Shown: in pieces, positions 35,124 through 44,012 of the stretch
Numbering within the stretch: position 1 is the stretch's first letter
Layout of the letters: each line of letters begins with the position of its first letter
Origin: Calditrichia bacterium
GTDB taxonomy: Bacteria > Calditrichota > Calditrichia > RBG-13-44-9 > J075
Length of the DNA: 64,000 nt
Assembly: GCA_028284905.1 (NCBI GenBank)
Contig: JANQQU010000043.1
Coordinates: 248,001-312,000 of the forward strand
Direction: 5' to 3'
Notes under the pieces: model-generated
Databases searched by the model: none
Seen by the model: the letters and a program-made list of their open reading frames with translations, nothing else
Told to the model about the DNA's origin: nothing
Made by a program: the position numbers and the translations under genes

Positions 35124-35152
35124 AAAAAAAGGGCGGGTAAAAACCCGCCCTT
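35124..35152 (-). terminator. Terminator between TonB receptor 2 and the phosphodiesterase gene
   Basis: Stem GGGCGGGT/ACCCGCCC (35131-35138 with 35143-35150) with a short A-rich loop. On the minus strand it is followed by a run of seven T (35124-35130). It ends the receptor transcript 30 bp after its stop codon. Confidence 0.82.
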
Positions 35153-35179
35153 AAATAAATCAATGCTAATATTAGATGC

Positions 35180-37867
35180 TTAGAAATTGAACTGGACACC
35201 AGCGTTGAAGAATCTGGGGAGTCCCAGGAATACTTCAGCATCATCCGCTTTGTGGTTTACACCATCGTCGCGATACGCGTTGAAACGGCTGTTGTCAGTT
35301 GCATCCTGAATATATGTTTCGTCCAGCAGGTTGAAAACGTGCAGGAAGAGCGTCGGACGTACGGAAGTAACGTTGATCGGCAGCTGGTAATTCACGTGCA
35401 AGTCAACCAGGTTGTAGTTCGGTGCTTTCCAGCTTTGCTCTCTGTCGCTGGCGTCGGTACGGCTGAAAGGATCCCAATCAGCGTAGAAATCACGATAGTG
35501 ACGTAGTGAGCCCTGGATGGACATGCCGTCAAACGGGAAGAGTGTACCGGAGAGAGCTAACTGAGTTTGCGGCTGATCGCCAACTTTCAGATCTTTCACA
35601 TAGAAGGTCAGCGTAGTATCGGCAATTGCAGTGTTTGCATTGTAACCGCGGAAAGTAGCAGTTACATCATCAGTGTTCTTCCAGTTACCAACAGAACCAG
35701 CAACATCTACACGGAACAGACGGTTTGGCTGGAAAGCAGCTTCCAGCTCAACACCCTGATGCAATGCATCAACGTCAGACATGAACAGTACAACTTCAGT
35801 TCTGTCCGGATCGTTCAGATCAACAGTCGTCTTCTGACCACGGTCTTTCCAGGAAGTATTATAAACGCTGGTTTTAACATTCATTTTGCCGTCCATCAGA
35901 CGGAAATTCAATCCGGCTTCCAGAGAGGTGAATTTCTCATTGGTCGGATCTTCAACGAGACTACCGTCTTCGTCGTGAATAACGTTGTCAAAAATCGGCA
36001 CTTTAGAAACGAATCCACCGTTTACATAAGCGTGAACAGTTTCGTTAACACGGTAGCCCAAGCCACCTTTTACCTGATAACCACCAATGCGATCAGACTC
36101 AACCTGCAGTGCGTTTCCGTCATCAGCCATGGAGAAGAAATCGGTGTAGTTGTATTTGATTGTAGAATATCCAGCCATACCATAAGCAGAGAACTGACCG
36201 CTGGTGTATTCACCTTGTCCGAAGAAGCCTACCCAGTCAACTTCGTTGGTGTTGTCATAGTCAATCTTGTCGCCAAGACCTCTTTGCTGCTCGGACTCAG
36301 TCCAGAAATCGGAGTGAGTTGCAGTAAAGTTCTGACCACCTAACAAGTCGCGAACTTCGCGATAGTGTTCGATCTCAGCTGTTCTCCAGTCGATACCCAC
36401 GGTGCCTTTGAATGCTTCAGAGGCTTTGAATTCCAACTTGGAGATTGCGCCGATAGTCCACTGATTGTTACGGCTGTTTCTGAGGATACCACGGGAACCG
36501 CTTGCGCCTTCAGCAGCATTTCTGGCAACAGTGCCATCATAGTCTACACGACGGGAAGCACCGGAGTAATCCCATACCAGGCTACCGAAAGTACCGGTAC
36601 CACCACCTCTACCACCGGAGTAGTAAAGAATAGAATAGAGATTAGTTGTTTCGTTCAGGCGGGCATACCAGTTCAGGTTAACCTGCGGCTTGTGATAGAA
36701 GTTTTCTCTTTCGTTAATGAAGTTCGGATCATAACGATCGAATAGGTCGTCACCAACAGCTTGCTGGCCAGCATAACTCGGACTAACCGGGCTGACGTTC
36801 TGATTGTAACGACGGCCTTCCTGGGTGAAGTCTGCAAGTGCATCTGTGTTGTAATCATCTAGGCTTCTGGCGAATGCTTCACTGTAAACACCAATGTTCT
36901 GGCGATAGAGATTCTGACCGTGGCGCTGCGGTGCACCGAGTGCATACAGTTCCAAACGGTGATTCTTGTTTACATTGTAAGCACCACCGAAGTAGTATGC
37001 CCATGCGTCTGTCCAGGTACCATTAATGATACCATCACCAACTTTACGAACGACAGCTGCGCTTAATGCGAATTTGTCGTCGATCAGGCCAGTGTTGAAT
37101 ACAGCAGTGGACTTCAGGAATTCGCCCTCACCAAATTCCTGGCGGAATTTACCACCTTGCTGCTGAGCAGCCGGGTCGGTAATTACATTCATCGTACCAC
37201 CGATGGACGGGGTTGCCAGATTTACAGCACTTAAACCACGCTGCATCTGGATAGAAGAAGTTGCATCGCCAACGCCATCCCAGTTCGACCAGTAAACCCA
37301 GCCGTTTTCCATATCGTTCACCGGAACACCATTGATCATAATAGCAACATTACGCTGGTTGAAGCCACGCACGTTTACACGAGCATCACCGGCGCCGCCG
37401 CCACCCTGAGTAGCATAAACACTCGGAGTCGTGTTTAATACCAGCGGGATATCGCGGGAGCCAAGCTCGTTTACAACTTTCTCTTTGGAAACGTCGGTAA
37501 AAGCAACCGGGGTTTCCCGCTCACGAGCGCGGTTGGTTACAACGTTAATTGCGGAACCAACTAAAGAGATTGGGGTGAGAGAGATATCAAGCGAAACATC
37601 ACCATCACCAACGGTGACAGATTTTTCGAAAAGCTGATATCCAATATAACTAACTTCTACTGTATAATCACCATCAGCGAGGTCGGTGATTAAGAAGAAG
37701 CCATCCTGGTCCGTAGTAGAACCCTTTGTGGTGCCAGCGAGAACAACGTTCGCGCCAATCAGTGCATCACCGCTATCGGCATCCTTTACGATACCTTTCA
37801 ATTTACCGGCAAATACTGATGAAACACCAAGCAATAAAACAAGAGCGATGGTAGCTAAGTACCTCAT
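35180..37867 (-). CDS. TonB-dependent outer-membrane receptor
   Basis: 895 aa. Signal peptide (ATIALVLLLGVSSVFAG), carboxypeptidase-like domain (LKGIVKDADSGDALIGANVV), plug domain (NVVTNRARERETPVAFTDV, INGVPVNDMENGWVYWSNWD) and a barrel ending RFFNAGVQFNF. The receptor is unrelated in detail to the one at 27.3 kb. The start has TGGAGGA just before ATG. The gene has its own terminator and a 389-bp upstream region, so it is a separate transcription unit. The ligand is unknown; location inside the putative phosphate region is the only hint. Confidence 0.9.
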   Translation of the reverse strand: MRYLATIALVLLLGVSSVFAGKLKGIVKDADSGDALIGANVVLAGTTKGSTTDQDGFFLITDLADGDYTVEVSYIGYQLFEKSVTVGDGDVSLDISLTPISLVGSAINVVTNRARERETPVAFTDVSKEKVVNELGSRDIPLVLNTTPSVYATQGGGGAGDARVNVRGFNQRNVAIMINGVPVNDMENGWVYWSNWDGVGDATSSIQMQRGLSAVNLATPSIGGTMNVITDPAAQQQGGKFRQEFGEGEFLKSTAVFNTGLIDDKFALSAAVVRKVGDGIINGTWTDAWAYYFGGAYNVNKNHRLELYALGAPQRHGQNLYRQNIGVYSEAFARSLDDYNTDALADFTQEGRRYNQNVSPVSPSYAGQQAVGDDLFDRYDPNFINERENFYHKPQVNLNWYARLNETTNLYSILYYSGGRGGGTGTFGSLVWDYSGASRRVDYDGTVARNAAEGASGSRGILRNSRNNQWTIGAISKLEFKASEAFKGTVGIDWRTAEIEHYREVRDLLGGQNFTATHSDFWTESEQQRGLGDKIDYDNTNEVDWVGFFGQGEYTSGQFSAYGMAGYSTIKYNYTDFFSMADDGNALQVESDRIGGYQVKGGLGYRVNETVHAYVNGGFVSKVPIFDNVIHDEDGSLVEDPTNEKFTSLEAGLNFRLMDGKMNVKTSVYNTSWKDRGQKTTVDLNDPDRTEVVLFMSDVDALHQGVELEAAFQPNRLFRVDVAGSVGNWKNTDDVTATFRGYNANTAIADTTLTFYVKDLKVGDQPQTQLALSGTLFPFDGMSIQGSLRHYRDFYADWDPFSRTDASDREQSWKAPNYNLVDLHVNYQLPINVTSVRPTLFLHVFNLLDETYIQDATDNSRFNAYRDDGVNHKADDAEVFLGLPRFFNAGVQFNF

Positions 37868-38256
37868 TACTCCTCCACTAAATTTAGTTAAATAAGAAAT
37901 TAATTAAATCCTCCATCCAGGAGGCATTAGAACTCGATCACTTTGACTTAATCGCAAGATATTAAACAGTCAATATTACAAATCCTTTAAAATATGCGTA
38001 CAAAGTGAACAAGGAATCAGTTAAAACATACCATATTTTTTTTACATGACTTATTATTTTAACTGAACTTAACTAAATAAACTTTAATCATAGACACGTT
38101 AAGATAAACTCTATTGGGGTACTATTCAAGCAAAATTTTCCTTTGCCGTGATGAATGTCACGTTGGCTGTGGGGTGCTGTGAGATTTGAGGTGGGTTAAG
38201 TGTTTAAATAACATTGGTTTGGCCGACAGTTTAGCCGGCCGGTAATATTCAAAGCG
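37868..38256. other. Intergenic region upstream of TonB receptor 2, no gene seen
   Basis: AT-rich, with many in-frame stops on both strands. It holds the promoter and leader of the leftward receptor gene and the 3' flank of the acid phosphatase gene. In the leader, CCTCC/GGAGG (37910-37914 with 37920-37924) forms a small hairpin whose CCTCC arm could also pair with the receptor's ribosome-binding site. Confidence 0.45.
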
Positions 38257-39030
38257 TTATCTTTGGTAGCCACTGGTCCAATAGCCATACATCGGATTAG
38301 GCAGCATAAAATAGGCCGTGCCCCATTTGTCCGAATTTAGATAATACTCTTTCAAATGTGCTTCCCGCGTGCCCTGTAAAGTGGGTTCATCAGAGGGCTT
38401 TTCTTCCGGGTAGCTATCCATGTCGCCAATCTGGTCACCGATTAAAGCGATGATCTTTCGCGGGCCCATACCTTCGCAGCGGCCGGTGCCGTTTCGTACT
38501 TCATCGCGGCGAATCCCTTTGGTGTCTTCTCTTCCTTTTTGGCAGAGTAAAACATCGCCATCTTCCCATAAACCGACAGCGGTTAGATTACTTCGAGTTG
38601 CATCGGTCAGCGGGAAGTTACGATTGGTGATAAAAGCAATATGGGCGTTGTCGCCGAGAGAGCGAACGCTGTCAATAAATGCTTTCACGCCGGGCACCGG
38701 GGGACATTCCTCGAGAAGCACCCAATCATCCCAGAAGTAGGGGAAGTCTTTTTTCTCTTTATAAAGGATTTCCTGATAACCGGAGTTATCTAGTGCTGTT
38801 TCATCAACATCAAGAACAACAACCCAATCTTCGTCCAGAGAGGCTGCCTGTTGTTTAACGGATTTCCAGGCTAAGCGGTACACCTGAGTGCAAAGTGCCT
38901 GATATTCAACCGAGTAGCGCATCCACTTTAAGTCCAGCGGCATTTCTTCTTCTGTTTCGGGTGTTGTCGATTGGCAACCCACCGCCAGGAAGAAAAAGAT
39001 TGAGAGCATGAGTTTGAAAAAGAGCTTCAT
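38257..39030 (-). CDS. class C acid phosphatase lipoprotein (e(P4)-like)
   Basis: 257 aa from ATG 39030 (AGGTG before it); a longer frame to 39060 would place ten residues ahead of the signal. The lipobox is LAVGC. The HAD-type DDDD signature of class C acid phosphatases is visible: VVLDVDETALDN near the N-terminus and IGDQIGDMDSY later, with FITNR as motif II. e(P4)-type enzymes dephosphorylate nucleotides such as NMN at the outer membrane. It starts 35 bp after the response-regulator stop and may share its transcript. It adds a second phosphate-releasing enzyme to this region. Confidence 0.88.
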   Translation of the reverse strand: MKLFFKLMLSIFFFLAVGCQSTTPETEEEMPLDLKWMRYSVEYQALCTQVYRLAWKSVKQQAASLDEDWVVVLDVDETALDNSGYQEILYKEKKDFPYFWDDWVLLEECPPVPGVKAFIDSVRSLGDNAHIAFITNRNFPLTDATRSNLTAVGLWEDGDVLLCQKGREDTKGIRRDEVRNGTGRCEGMGPRKIIALIGDQIGDMDSYPEEKPSDEPTLQGTREAHLKEYYLNSDKWGTAYFMLPNPMYGYWTSGYQR

Positions 39031-39065
39031 AGAAATCACCTGTTTGTCTTTTAGCATCATTTCGA

Positions 39066-39542
39066 TTAAACAAAAGTTTTGAAAATTTCCGTCTGAATAT
39101 TTTGCAGATCATTATACGCGCTATTGATTTCGGAAATTTTCTCCTGCAGGCGCTTCATTAATCGCTGCTTTTCCAGTCCATTGCGAAGAATGATTAATAA
39201 ATCATCATTGTCCCAGGGTTTTTCGATATACTGGTACAGACCAACCTCGTTAATCGCTTTAATTGCATTTTCCTTGTCCGCGTAACCGGTAAGAATGATG
39301 CGCGGCACTTCCGGCTTGATATCCCGGACTTCACCAAGAAAGGTAATGCCGTCCATTTCCGGCATCAGGTAGTCGGAAATAACGATGTCGACTTCGTTGC
39401 CCTCAACAAACTTCAATGCTTCTTTCGCGGATGTAAATGTATGCACATCGTATTCTGTTTCCAGCGTCAGAAAGGAGCTCAAGCTGGTCAATACCATTTC
39501 TTCATCATCTACCAATACGATGCTTGCATTTTCATCATGCAT
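39066..39542 (-). CDS. CheY-like response regulator with coiled-coil tail
   Basis: 158 aa. The receiver domain has VDDEE at the N-terminus, phospho-acceptor Asp in IVISDYLMPEMDG (near 56), Thr in ILTGYAD and Lys in IEKPWDNDD, the last being typical of RpfG-type receivers. Residues 120-158 form a helical tail with no output domain. GGAG precedes the ATG. The kinase gene lies 47 bp upstream and is the expected partner. Confidence 0.88.
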   Translation of the reverse strand: MHDENASIVLVDDEEMVLTSLSSFLTLETEYDVHTFTSAKEALKFVEGNEVDIVISDYLMPEMDGITFLGEVRDIKPEVPRIILTGYADKENAIKAINEVGLYQYIEKPWDNDDLLIILRNGLEKQRLMKRLQEKISEINSAYNDLQNIQTEIFKTFV

Positions 39543-39589
39543 GATGTTCTCCTATATTATTTCGCGTCTTATTCTGCGTCCTGTAAAAA

Positions 39590-40414
39590 TTATTGATGTG
39601 CTGGCAAAAATATTCTAAATGTAGTGCCAACGTCTTCTTTGCTTTCGACTTCGATAGTGCCGTTATGGGAGTTGATAATTTTGTTTACCAGGGCGAGGCC
39701 CAATCCCATCCCTACACCACTTGATTTTGTTGTATATCCTGCTTCGAAAATACGATCTTTCTTTTCCGGCGACATTCCTTTGCCGGTATCGCGAATTTCT
39801 ACAACAGCATTCTGGGCAGATGTATATGTCTTGACATAAATGTCGCCCTTATCTTCTATTGCATGACTCGCATTCACTAAAATATTCAAAAATACCTGGC
39901 TGAGCTGCGTCGGAAATCCTTTTACCGTTGGGACCGAATTAAACTCCAAATGCAGGTTGATGCGGTTTTTTAACTCGTGATGAACTATCGCCAAGGTGTT
40001 GTTCATAATCTCAATTAAATCGTTGTCGGTTGGGTCGGCATCATCCTGCCGGGCGTAACGGCGAACGCTGTTAACAATCTGCACAATTCGCTCACTCGCC
40101 TTTATGTTGACTGCATTTAGCTGATCGATCTTTTCCAGTAGTTTTTGAATCTTTAGATTATTGCTATCATCTGACCCTGCAGATAATTCCTTTAATTTGA
40201 CAATGCAACGCCCAAACAGATCATAATTACTCTTTAACGCCCCCAGTGGCGTATTGATCTCATGGGCAATACCTGCTGTAATTTGCCCTAACACCGCCAT
40301 TTTTTCGGAAGCCATCAATAGCTGATCTTTCTCTTCCAGCAATGCCTGTAGTTCTGCCAGGGTTGCTTCCATTTCAACCGGTGTTGAGGGGCTATTTTGT
40401 TTAGATTGTTCCAA
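39590..40414 (-). CDS. soluble sensor histidine kinase (NtrB-like)
   Basis: 274 aa. A short N-terminal coiled coil is followed by HisKA with His in GQITAGIAHEINTPLGAL (near residue 54) and an ATPase domain with NILVNASHAI, RDTGKGMSP and GVGMGLGLALV. No membrane segment and no sensor domain is visible, so it must receive its signal from a partner. The visible start is TTG; an ATG at 40372 is an alternative with no better ribosome-binding site. It sits between the cNMP-fold gene and the receiver gene in one operon. Confidence 0.86.
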   Translation of the reverse strand: MEQSKQNSPSTPVEMEATLAELQALLEEKDQLLMASEKMAVLGQITAGIAHEINTPLGALKSNYDLFGRCIVKLKELSAGSDDSNNLKIQKLLEKIDQLNAVNIKASERIVQIVNSVRRYARQDDADPTDNDLIEIMNNTLAIVHHELKNRINLHLEFNSVPTVKGFPTQLSQVFLNILVNASHAIEDKGDIYVKTYTSAQNAVVEIRDTGKGMSPEKKDRIFEAGYTTKSSGVGMGLGLALVNKIINSHNGTIEVESKEDVGTTFRIFLPAHQ

Positions 40415-40450
40415 AGTTTTGAATCGCTCCCAATTGAAACATGCTGCTCG

Positions 40451-40900
40451 TTAAGACTGAACTGATTTTGCTGCGGACTTGTTAAATGTTTCCATCAGTG
40501 TCCGTAAGCGCTGTACGACCGTTTTGAAAACGCTCTGTGTAATTTGAATATGATCGGCCAGAAGGTCGAAAAAATCTTCCCGGTCGATGCGCAGCAGATG
40601 GCAATCCCCAATTGCTGTAGCGTCTGCCACACGAGGGGCTTCATCAAAAAGCGCCCAGGTACCAAAGGCCTCTTTCTCATCTGCCACCATAATCTTGTTA
40701 CCATCGCGATGCAGTTCAATTTTGCCTTCGAGAACAAGATACAGTGCATCCGCCGGTTCCCCGGTGGTAAATACACTGTCGCCTTTTTTAAAGTTTATCT
40801 CTTCGGCGATGGCAGCAAGATAAGCCAGATCTTCAGTCGGCACATCCTTAAATACATCGACATTTTGCAGGAAAATCACCTTTTCGATGACCGTTAACAT
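40451..40900 (-). CDS. cyclic-nucleotide-binding-fold protein without DNA-binding domain
   Basis: 149 aa, a lone cNMP-binding domain: KGDSVFTTGEPADALYLVLE, then the phosphate-binding cassette region FGTWALFDEAPRVADATA. The conserved Glu of the cassette (FGE) is replaced by Thr, while the Arg is kept, so cAMP/cGMP binding is in doubt. A helical tail follows. AAGGA precedes the ATG. It lies between the transporter-like gene and the kinase, which fits a role as regulatory subunit of one of them. Confidence 0.86.
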   Translation of the reverse strand: MLTVIEKVIFLQNVDVFKDVPTEDLAYLAAIAEEINFKKGDSVFTTGEPADALYLVLEGKIELHRDGNKIMVADEKEAFGTWALFDEAPRVADATAIGDCHLLRIDREDFFDLLADHIQITQSVFKTVVQRLRTLMETFNKSAAKSVQS

Positions 40901-40995
40901 AATAAATTCCTTTTTTTATATCGTTAAAATATAATAAGGTAATTCTAATGATCAAATAAGAACAATTACAAACCTTGCGATTTGTTTTCTAAAAA

Positions 40996-43785
40996 TCAAT
41001 CCTTTGCCAGCACTAAACGGGCCGTCTCCTTAACTACCGGGAAATTGCTTTCCGTTGCGGAATCCAGAAGGTCCTGAATCTCTGTCTGGTCGCTTTTACC
41101 ATTGCAATAAATCGCACAAGATTGCAGCCAGGGATCATCACTCTTCATGAGTTGAAGGATCGCTTCATTCCGATTCTCGATATCAATTTTAAAATGTTTT
41201 TTGCCCCGGTGGAGGATCTCATCCACAGCGGTTTCATCCAAAATCGGGATTAGAGAATCTTTATATTCCTTGGATAAAAGGTTCTCCAGGAATTCTATGC
41301 CGCTGGCGCGGGTAGTTTTGTTCGCGCTGATGCTACCCTGGTAGGCATTGTAAACATCTTTCGATGGGAAAATTAATGCCAGTAGACGGAACATACGCTC
41401 TTTGCTCTTTGCCAGCTTCTCATTCAGGGCGCGGACAAGTAGGGCCTCACGCTCATTCGAATCTTCACCGGTTTGAAAGAATTGGCTGATTTGGAATGTC
41501 CGGTAGAAAGCCTCCGCCTCTTTCTGGAAGGCTGCAGATACTTTCTTTTCCTCAAAGGTAAGGTCTTTACCCTTGTTGCGCAGGAGGTTCAATGCGCGAA
41601 CAATCGCATGCCGGGTGCCTGGTTCAACCCGTTCAAGATTGTTGACAAGCGTATCAACAGACATTTGAGTGGGGATACGCATGAGCACCCGCGGAACATT
41701 CTTGCGAATAGAAAAACTGAGACCCGGATCAACAAGATAATCGCTCAGAGTGCCAAGAATCCGATTGCCATACTCCGCCAGGGCCATACGCGCATCGCTG
41801 CGGTATTGCTTGTCCGAAAGCAAGTTCAGTAATGGTGGTAAAAATTCCCGATCACGGAATTGACCAATGGCAGCAATCGCTTCCCGAACGACAACCGGTG
41901 CATCATCTTTAAGGAGTTTCAGCAGGTATTCGCCAAAGAGCGGATTTGCCAGACGGCCCAATGCCCGGGCCAATAAAACCCGGCCGGCAACGCCATCTTC
42001 ACCTTCTTTGCTCATTAATTCGTTGATCATCGCACCGGTGATCAGGGTTTTCTCATCTTCATCAGCGTATTTGGCGATACAGCCGAGAGCGGCAGTGCTA
42101 TGTTTAAAATTATCACTCTCCAGGTATTCTTTCAGAAACTCCCGGCGATTTTTCCCGGCATTGAGATAGAGATAGTGCATCGCTTCCGTCCGTACATCGC
42201 CTTCGTCATCTTCCAGCATTGCCCGCAGGTCGTTGTCGATTTTTTCCAGGCCTGGCTGGCGCTGTAATACTTGCACCGCTTTACCGCGGATTTCGCCATT
42301 TCCATGTTTCAGTAACGGATAAATTGAGTCGACAAGTTTGTCATCCTGTACTTCGGTTAGCATGCCAAGAGAGTAGCTGATCAAACGTTCGTTGTCGCTT
42401 TCCAGTGCTTTAACCAGGTTCTTGACAGTAGATGCATCGTTGATCTTGACCGTCAATTGTTCCGGATCAATTTCACCCTTGTCCAGTGCCTGACGGAAGG
42501 CGGAGATGTATTGTTTGCGGATTGCCAGCCCGAGCATAATCCAAAGGAGCACCAGGGCGATTACCATGTAACTAATTTGGCTGACCGTTAGAACGATGAT
42601 GGCCGTAAAAATATATAAGATTCCCCCGGCGAGTCCCCGGAACCAGCGGTCTATCAATACATCGATAAACACTTTCACCCGTTTCTTGACATCCAGTGGA
42701 ATTGGCAGGAAAAGCAGCTCACGACCGGTTTTGTCGATTGAATACTTGAAAATGTCTCCGGAGCCACGGAGAATAACGCCGGCTGTCAAACCAGGTGCCA
42801 GAGCCATACCCACAGCACTGAGGAGCTGACTGACGGGCAGGAATAGTATCGCACCGGTAACCCCAAATAATTTCAAGAGGCGATAACTGAGGAAGAATTG
42901 GACCAGAAAACTCAACAAGCTTACCCGTCCGTAATACTTTCCAAAAAAGGCGGAAAGTTCTTCTTTGTCTGGCCCACTCTGTCCGGGCAATGTGTAAGCT
43001 TCTTCCGCCACCGCTTTTAAGAGATAATCGACAAAAGTGGCTGTAATCATGGTCATTACGATAACGCCGATAATCATCATCAGGTATCGAGATGATTTAA
43101 CATCATTGAAAACTTCCCCGATGCTGGGTTGTTTCTCGACCTTCTTCCCACTGCTGCCTCCGCTGTCATCCTCCACAGAATCTTTGGAGGCCGACCAGAT
43201 CCAGCTGACTAAAAATATACTTATCCCCATAAATCCCACACAGAAATAGAGAAGGTCCTCCGTGGCAAATCCAAACTGTTTTATCAGGATGCTGGTAATT
43301 TCACCCCCTGTCGTTGCACCGATTATCGCTGCCAGGCCAAATAGCACAAACAGCCTTTTCGCCTGGGTTGCATCGTACAAGGCATTTGCCAGCAACCAGA
43401 ATTGCGCCGGTGCCAACGCACCGTATATACTGACCCAGGTATAGAATGCGTAAACAACCCAGACCTGCCCTTCCAGGGAAATAAGCCAGCGCATTATGAA
43501 AAGATTGATGATAATAAATATGGAGGTATAATTGATGAGCTGGTTCAGCTTCAAAGATCTGCTGACCCGGGAATATATCGTTGTTACCGGAACAACGACC
43601 AGCGCAATCAAAATAAATACCAGGGGAAGGTTTTTGGCACCGGAGACAGAAATAAATAAACTGTCCCGGGCGGGTTTTAAAAGATAGTAGGTTACAAGCA
43701 GAATGTAGATGTTCAGGATCATCAGGGTGGTTACGAGATATTCGCCTTTGCGAATATCGATGATCGAACTTAACCAGCGCTTCAT
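40996..43785 (-). CDS. NTT-type (ADP/ATP translocase-like) membrane protein with HEAT repeats
   Basis: 929 aa. Residues 1-430 hold about 12 membrane helices of the nucleotide-transporter/MFS type (TYYLLKPARDSLFISVSGAK, WVSIYGALAPAQFWLLANAL, LFGLAAIIGATTGGE). Residues 430-929 are soluble and built of HEAT-like units (MLTEVQDDKLVDSIYPLLKH, AIGQFRDREFLPPLLNLLSD, and others). NTT-HEAT fusions, often with a cNMP domain on the same chain, occur in FCB bacteria; here the cNMP domain is a separate downstream gene. Free-living bacteria do not import ATP, so a sensing or scaffold role is more likely than energy parasitism. AAAGGAG precedes the ATG. Confidence 0.84.
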   Translation of the reverse strand: MKRWLSSIIDIRKGEYLVTTLMILNIYILLVTYYLLKPARDSLFISVSGAKNLPLVFILIALVVVPVTTIYSRVSRSLKLNQLINYTSIFIIINLFIMRWLISLEGQVWVVYAFYTWVSIYGALAPAQFWLLANALYDATQAKRLFVLFGLAAIIGATTGGEITSILIKQFGFATEDLLYFCVGFMGISIFLVSWIWSASKDSVEDDSGGSSGKKVEKQPSIGEVFNDVKSSRYLMMIIGVIVMTMITATFVDYLLKAVAEEAYTLPGQSGPDKEELSAFFGKYYGRVSLLSFLVQFFLSYRLLKLFGVTGAILFLPVSQLLSAVGMALAPGLTAGVILRGSGDIFKYSIDKTGRELLFLPIPLDVKKRVKVFIDVLIDRWFRGLAGGILYIFTAIIVLTVSQISYMVIALVLLWIMLGLAIRKQYISAFRQALDKGEIDPEQLTVKINDASTVKNLVKALESDNERLISYSLGMLTEVQDDKLVDSIYPLLKHGNGEIRGKAVQVLQRQPGLEKIDNDLRAMLEDDEGDVRTEAMHYLYLNAGKNRREFLKEYLESDNFKHSTAALGCIAKYADEDEKTLITGAMINELMSKEGEDGVAGRVLLARALGRLANPLFGEYLLKLLKDDAPVVVREAIAAIGQFRDREFLPPLLNLLSDKQYRSDARMALAEYGNRILGTLSDYLVDPGLSFSIRKNVPRVLMRIPTQMSVDTLVNNLERVEPGTRHAIVRALNLLRNKGKDLTFEEKKVSAAFQKEAEAFYRTFQISQFFQTGEDSNEREALLVRALNEKLAKSKERMFRLLALIFPSKDVYNAYQGSISANKTTRASGIEFLENLLSKEYKDSLIPILDETAVDEILHRGKKHFKIDIENRNEAILQLMKSDDPWLQSCAIYCNGKSDQTEIQDLLDSATESNFPVVKETARLVLAKD

Positions 43786-44012
43786 CTTATCTCCTTTAAA
43801 GTTGCCCGGCTTATCATGAGTGAGAAAAAGTACTTAAGATAAGATCTAGAACCATCCTGATTACTGGACGGTGCGAAAATAATACCGAAATATTGCAATA
43901 AAAACAACTCATTTTTTGGTGAGACTGCAGTGGGAATACTTCCCGGATGACAGCGGTTCATACATTGCAAATGCGCGATAACGCCTTTTAGAAAAATGTT
44001 GCCGGACCAGAA

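Noticed and set aside
35567-36343. 258-codon frame antisense to TonB receptor 2
   Set aside because: Lies fully inside the receptor gene on the other strand; composition explained by the receptor's codon pattern.
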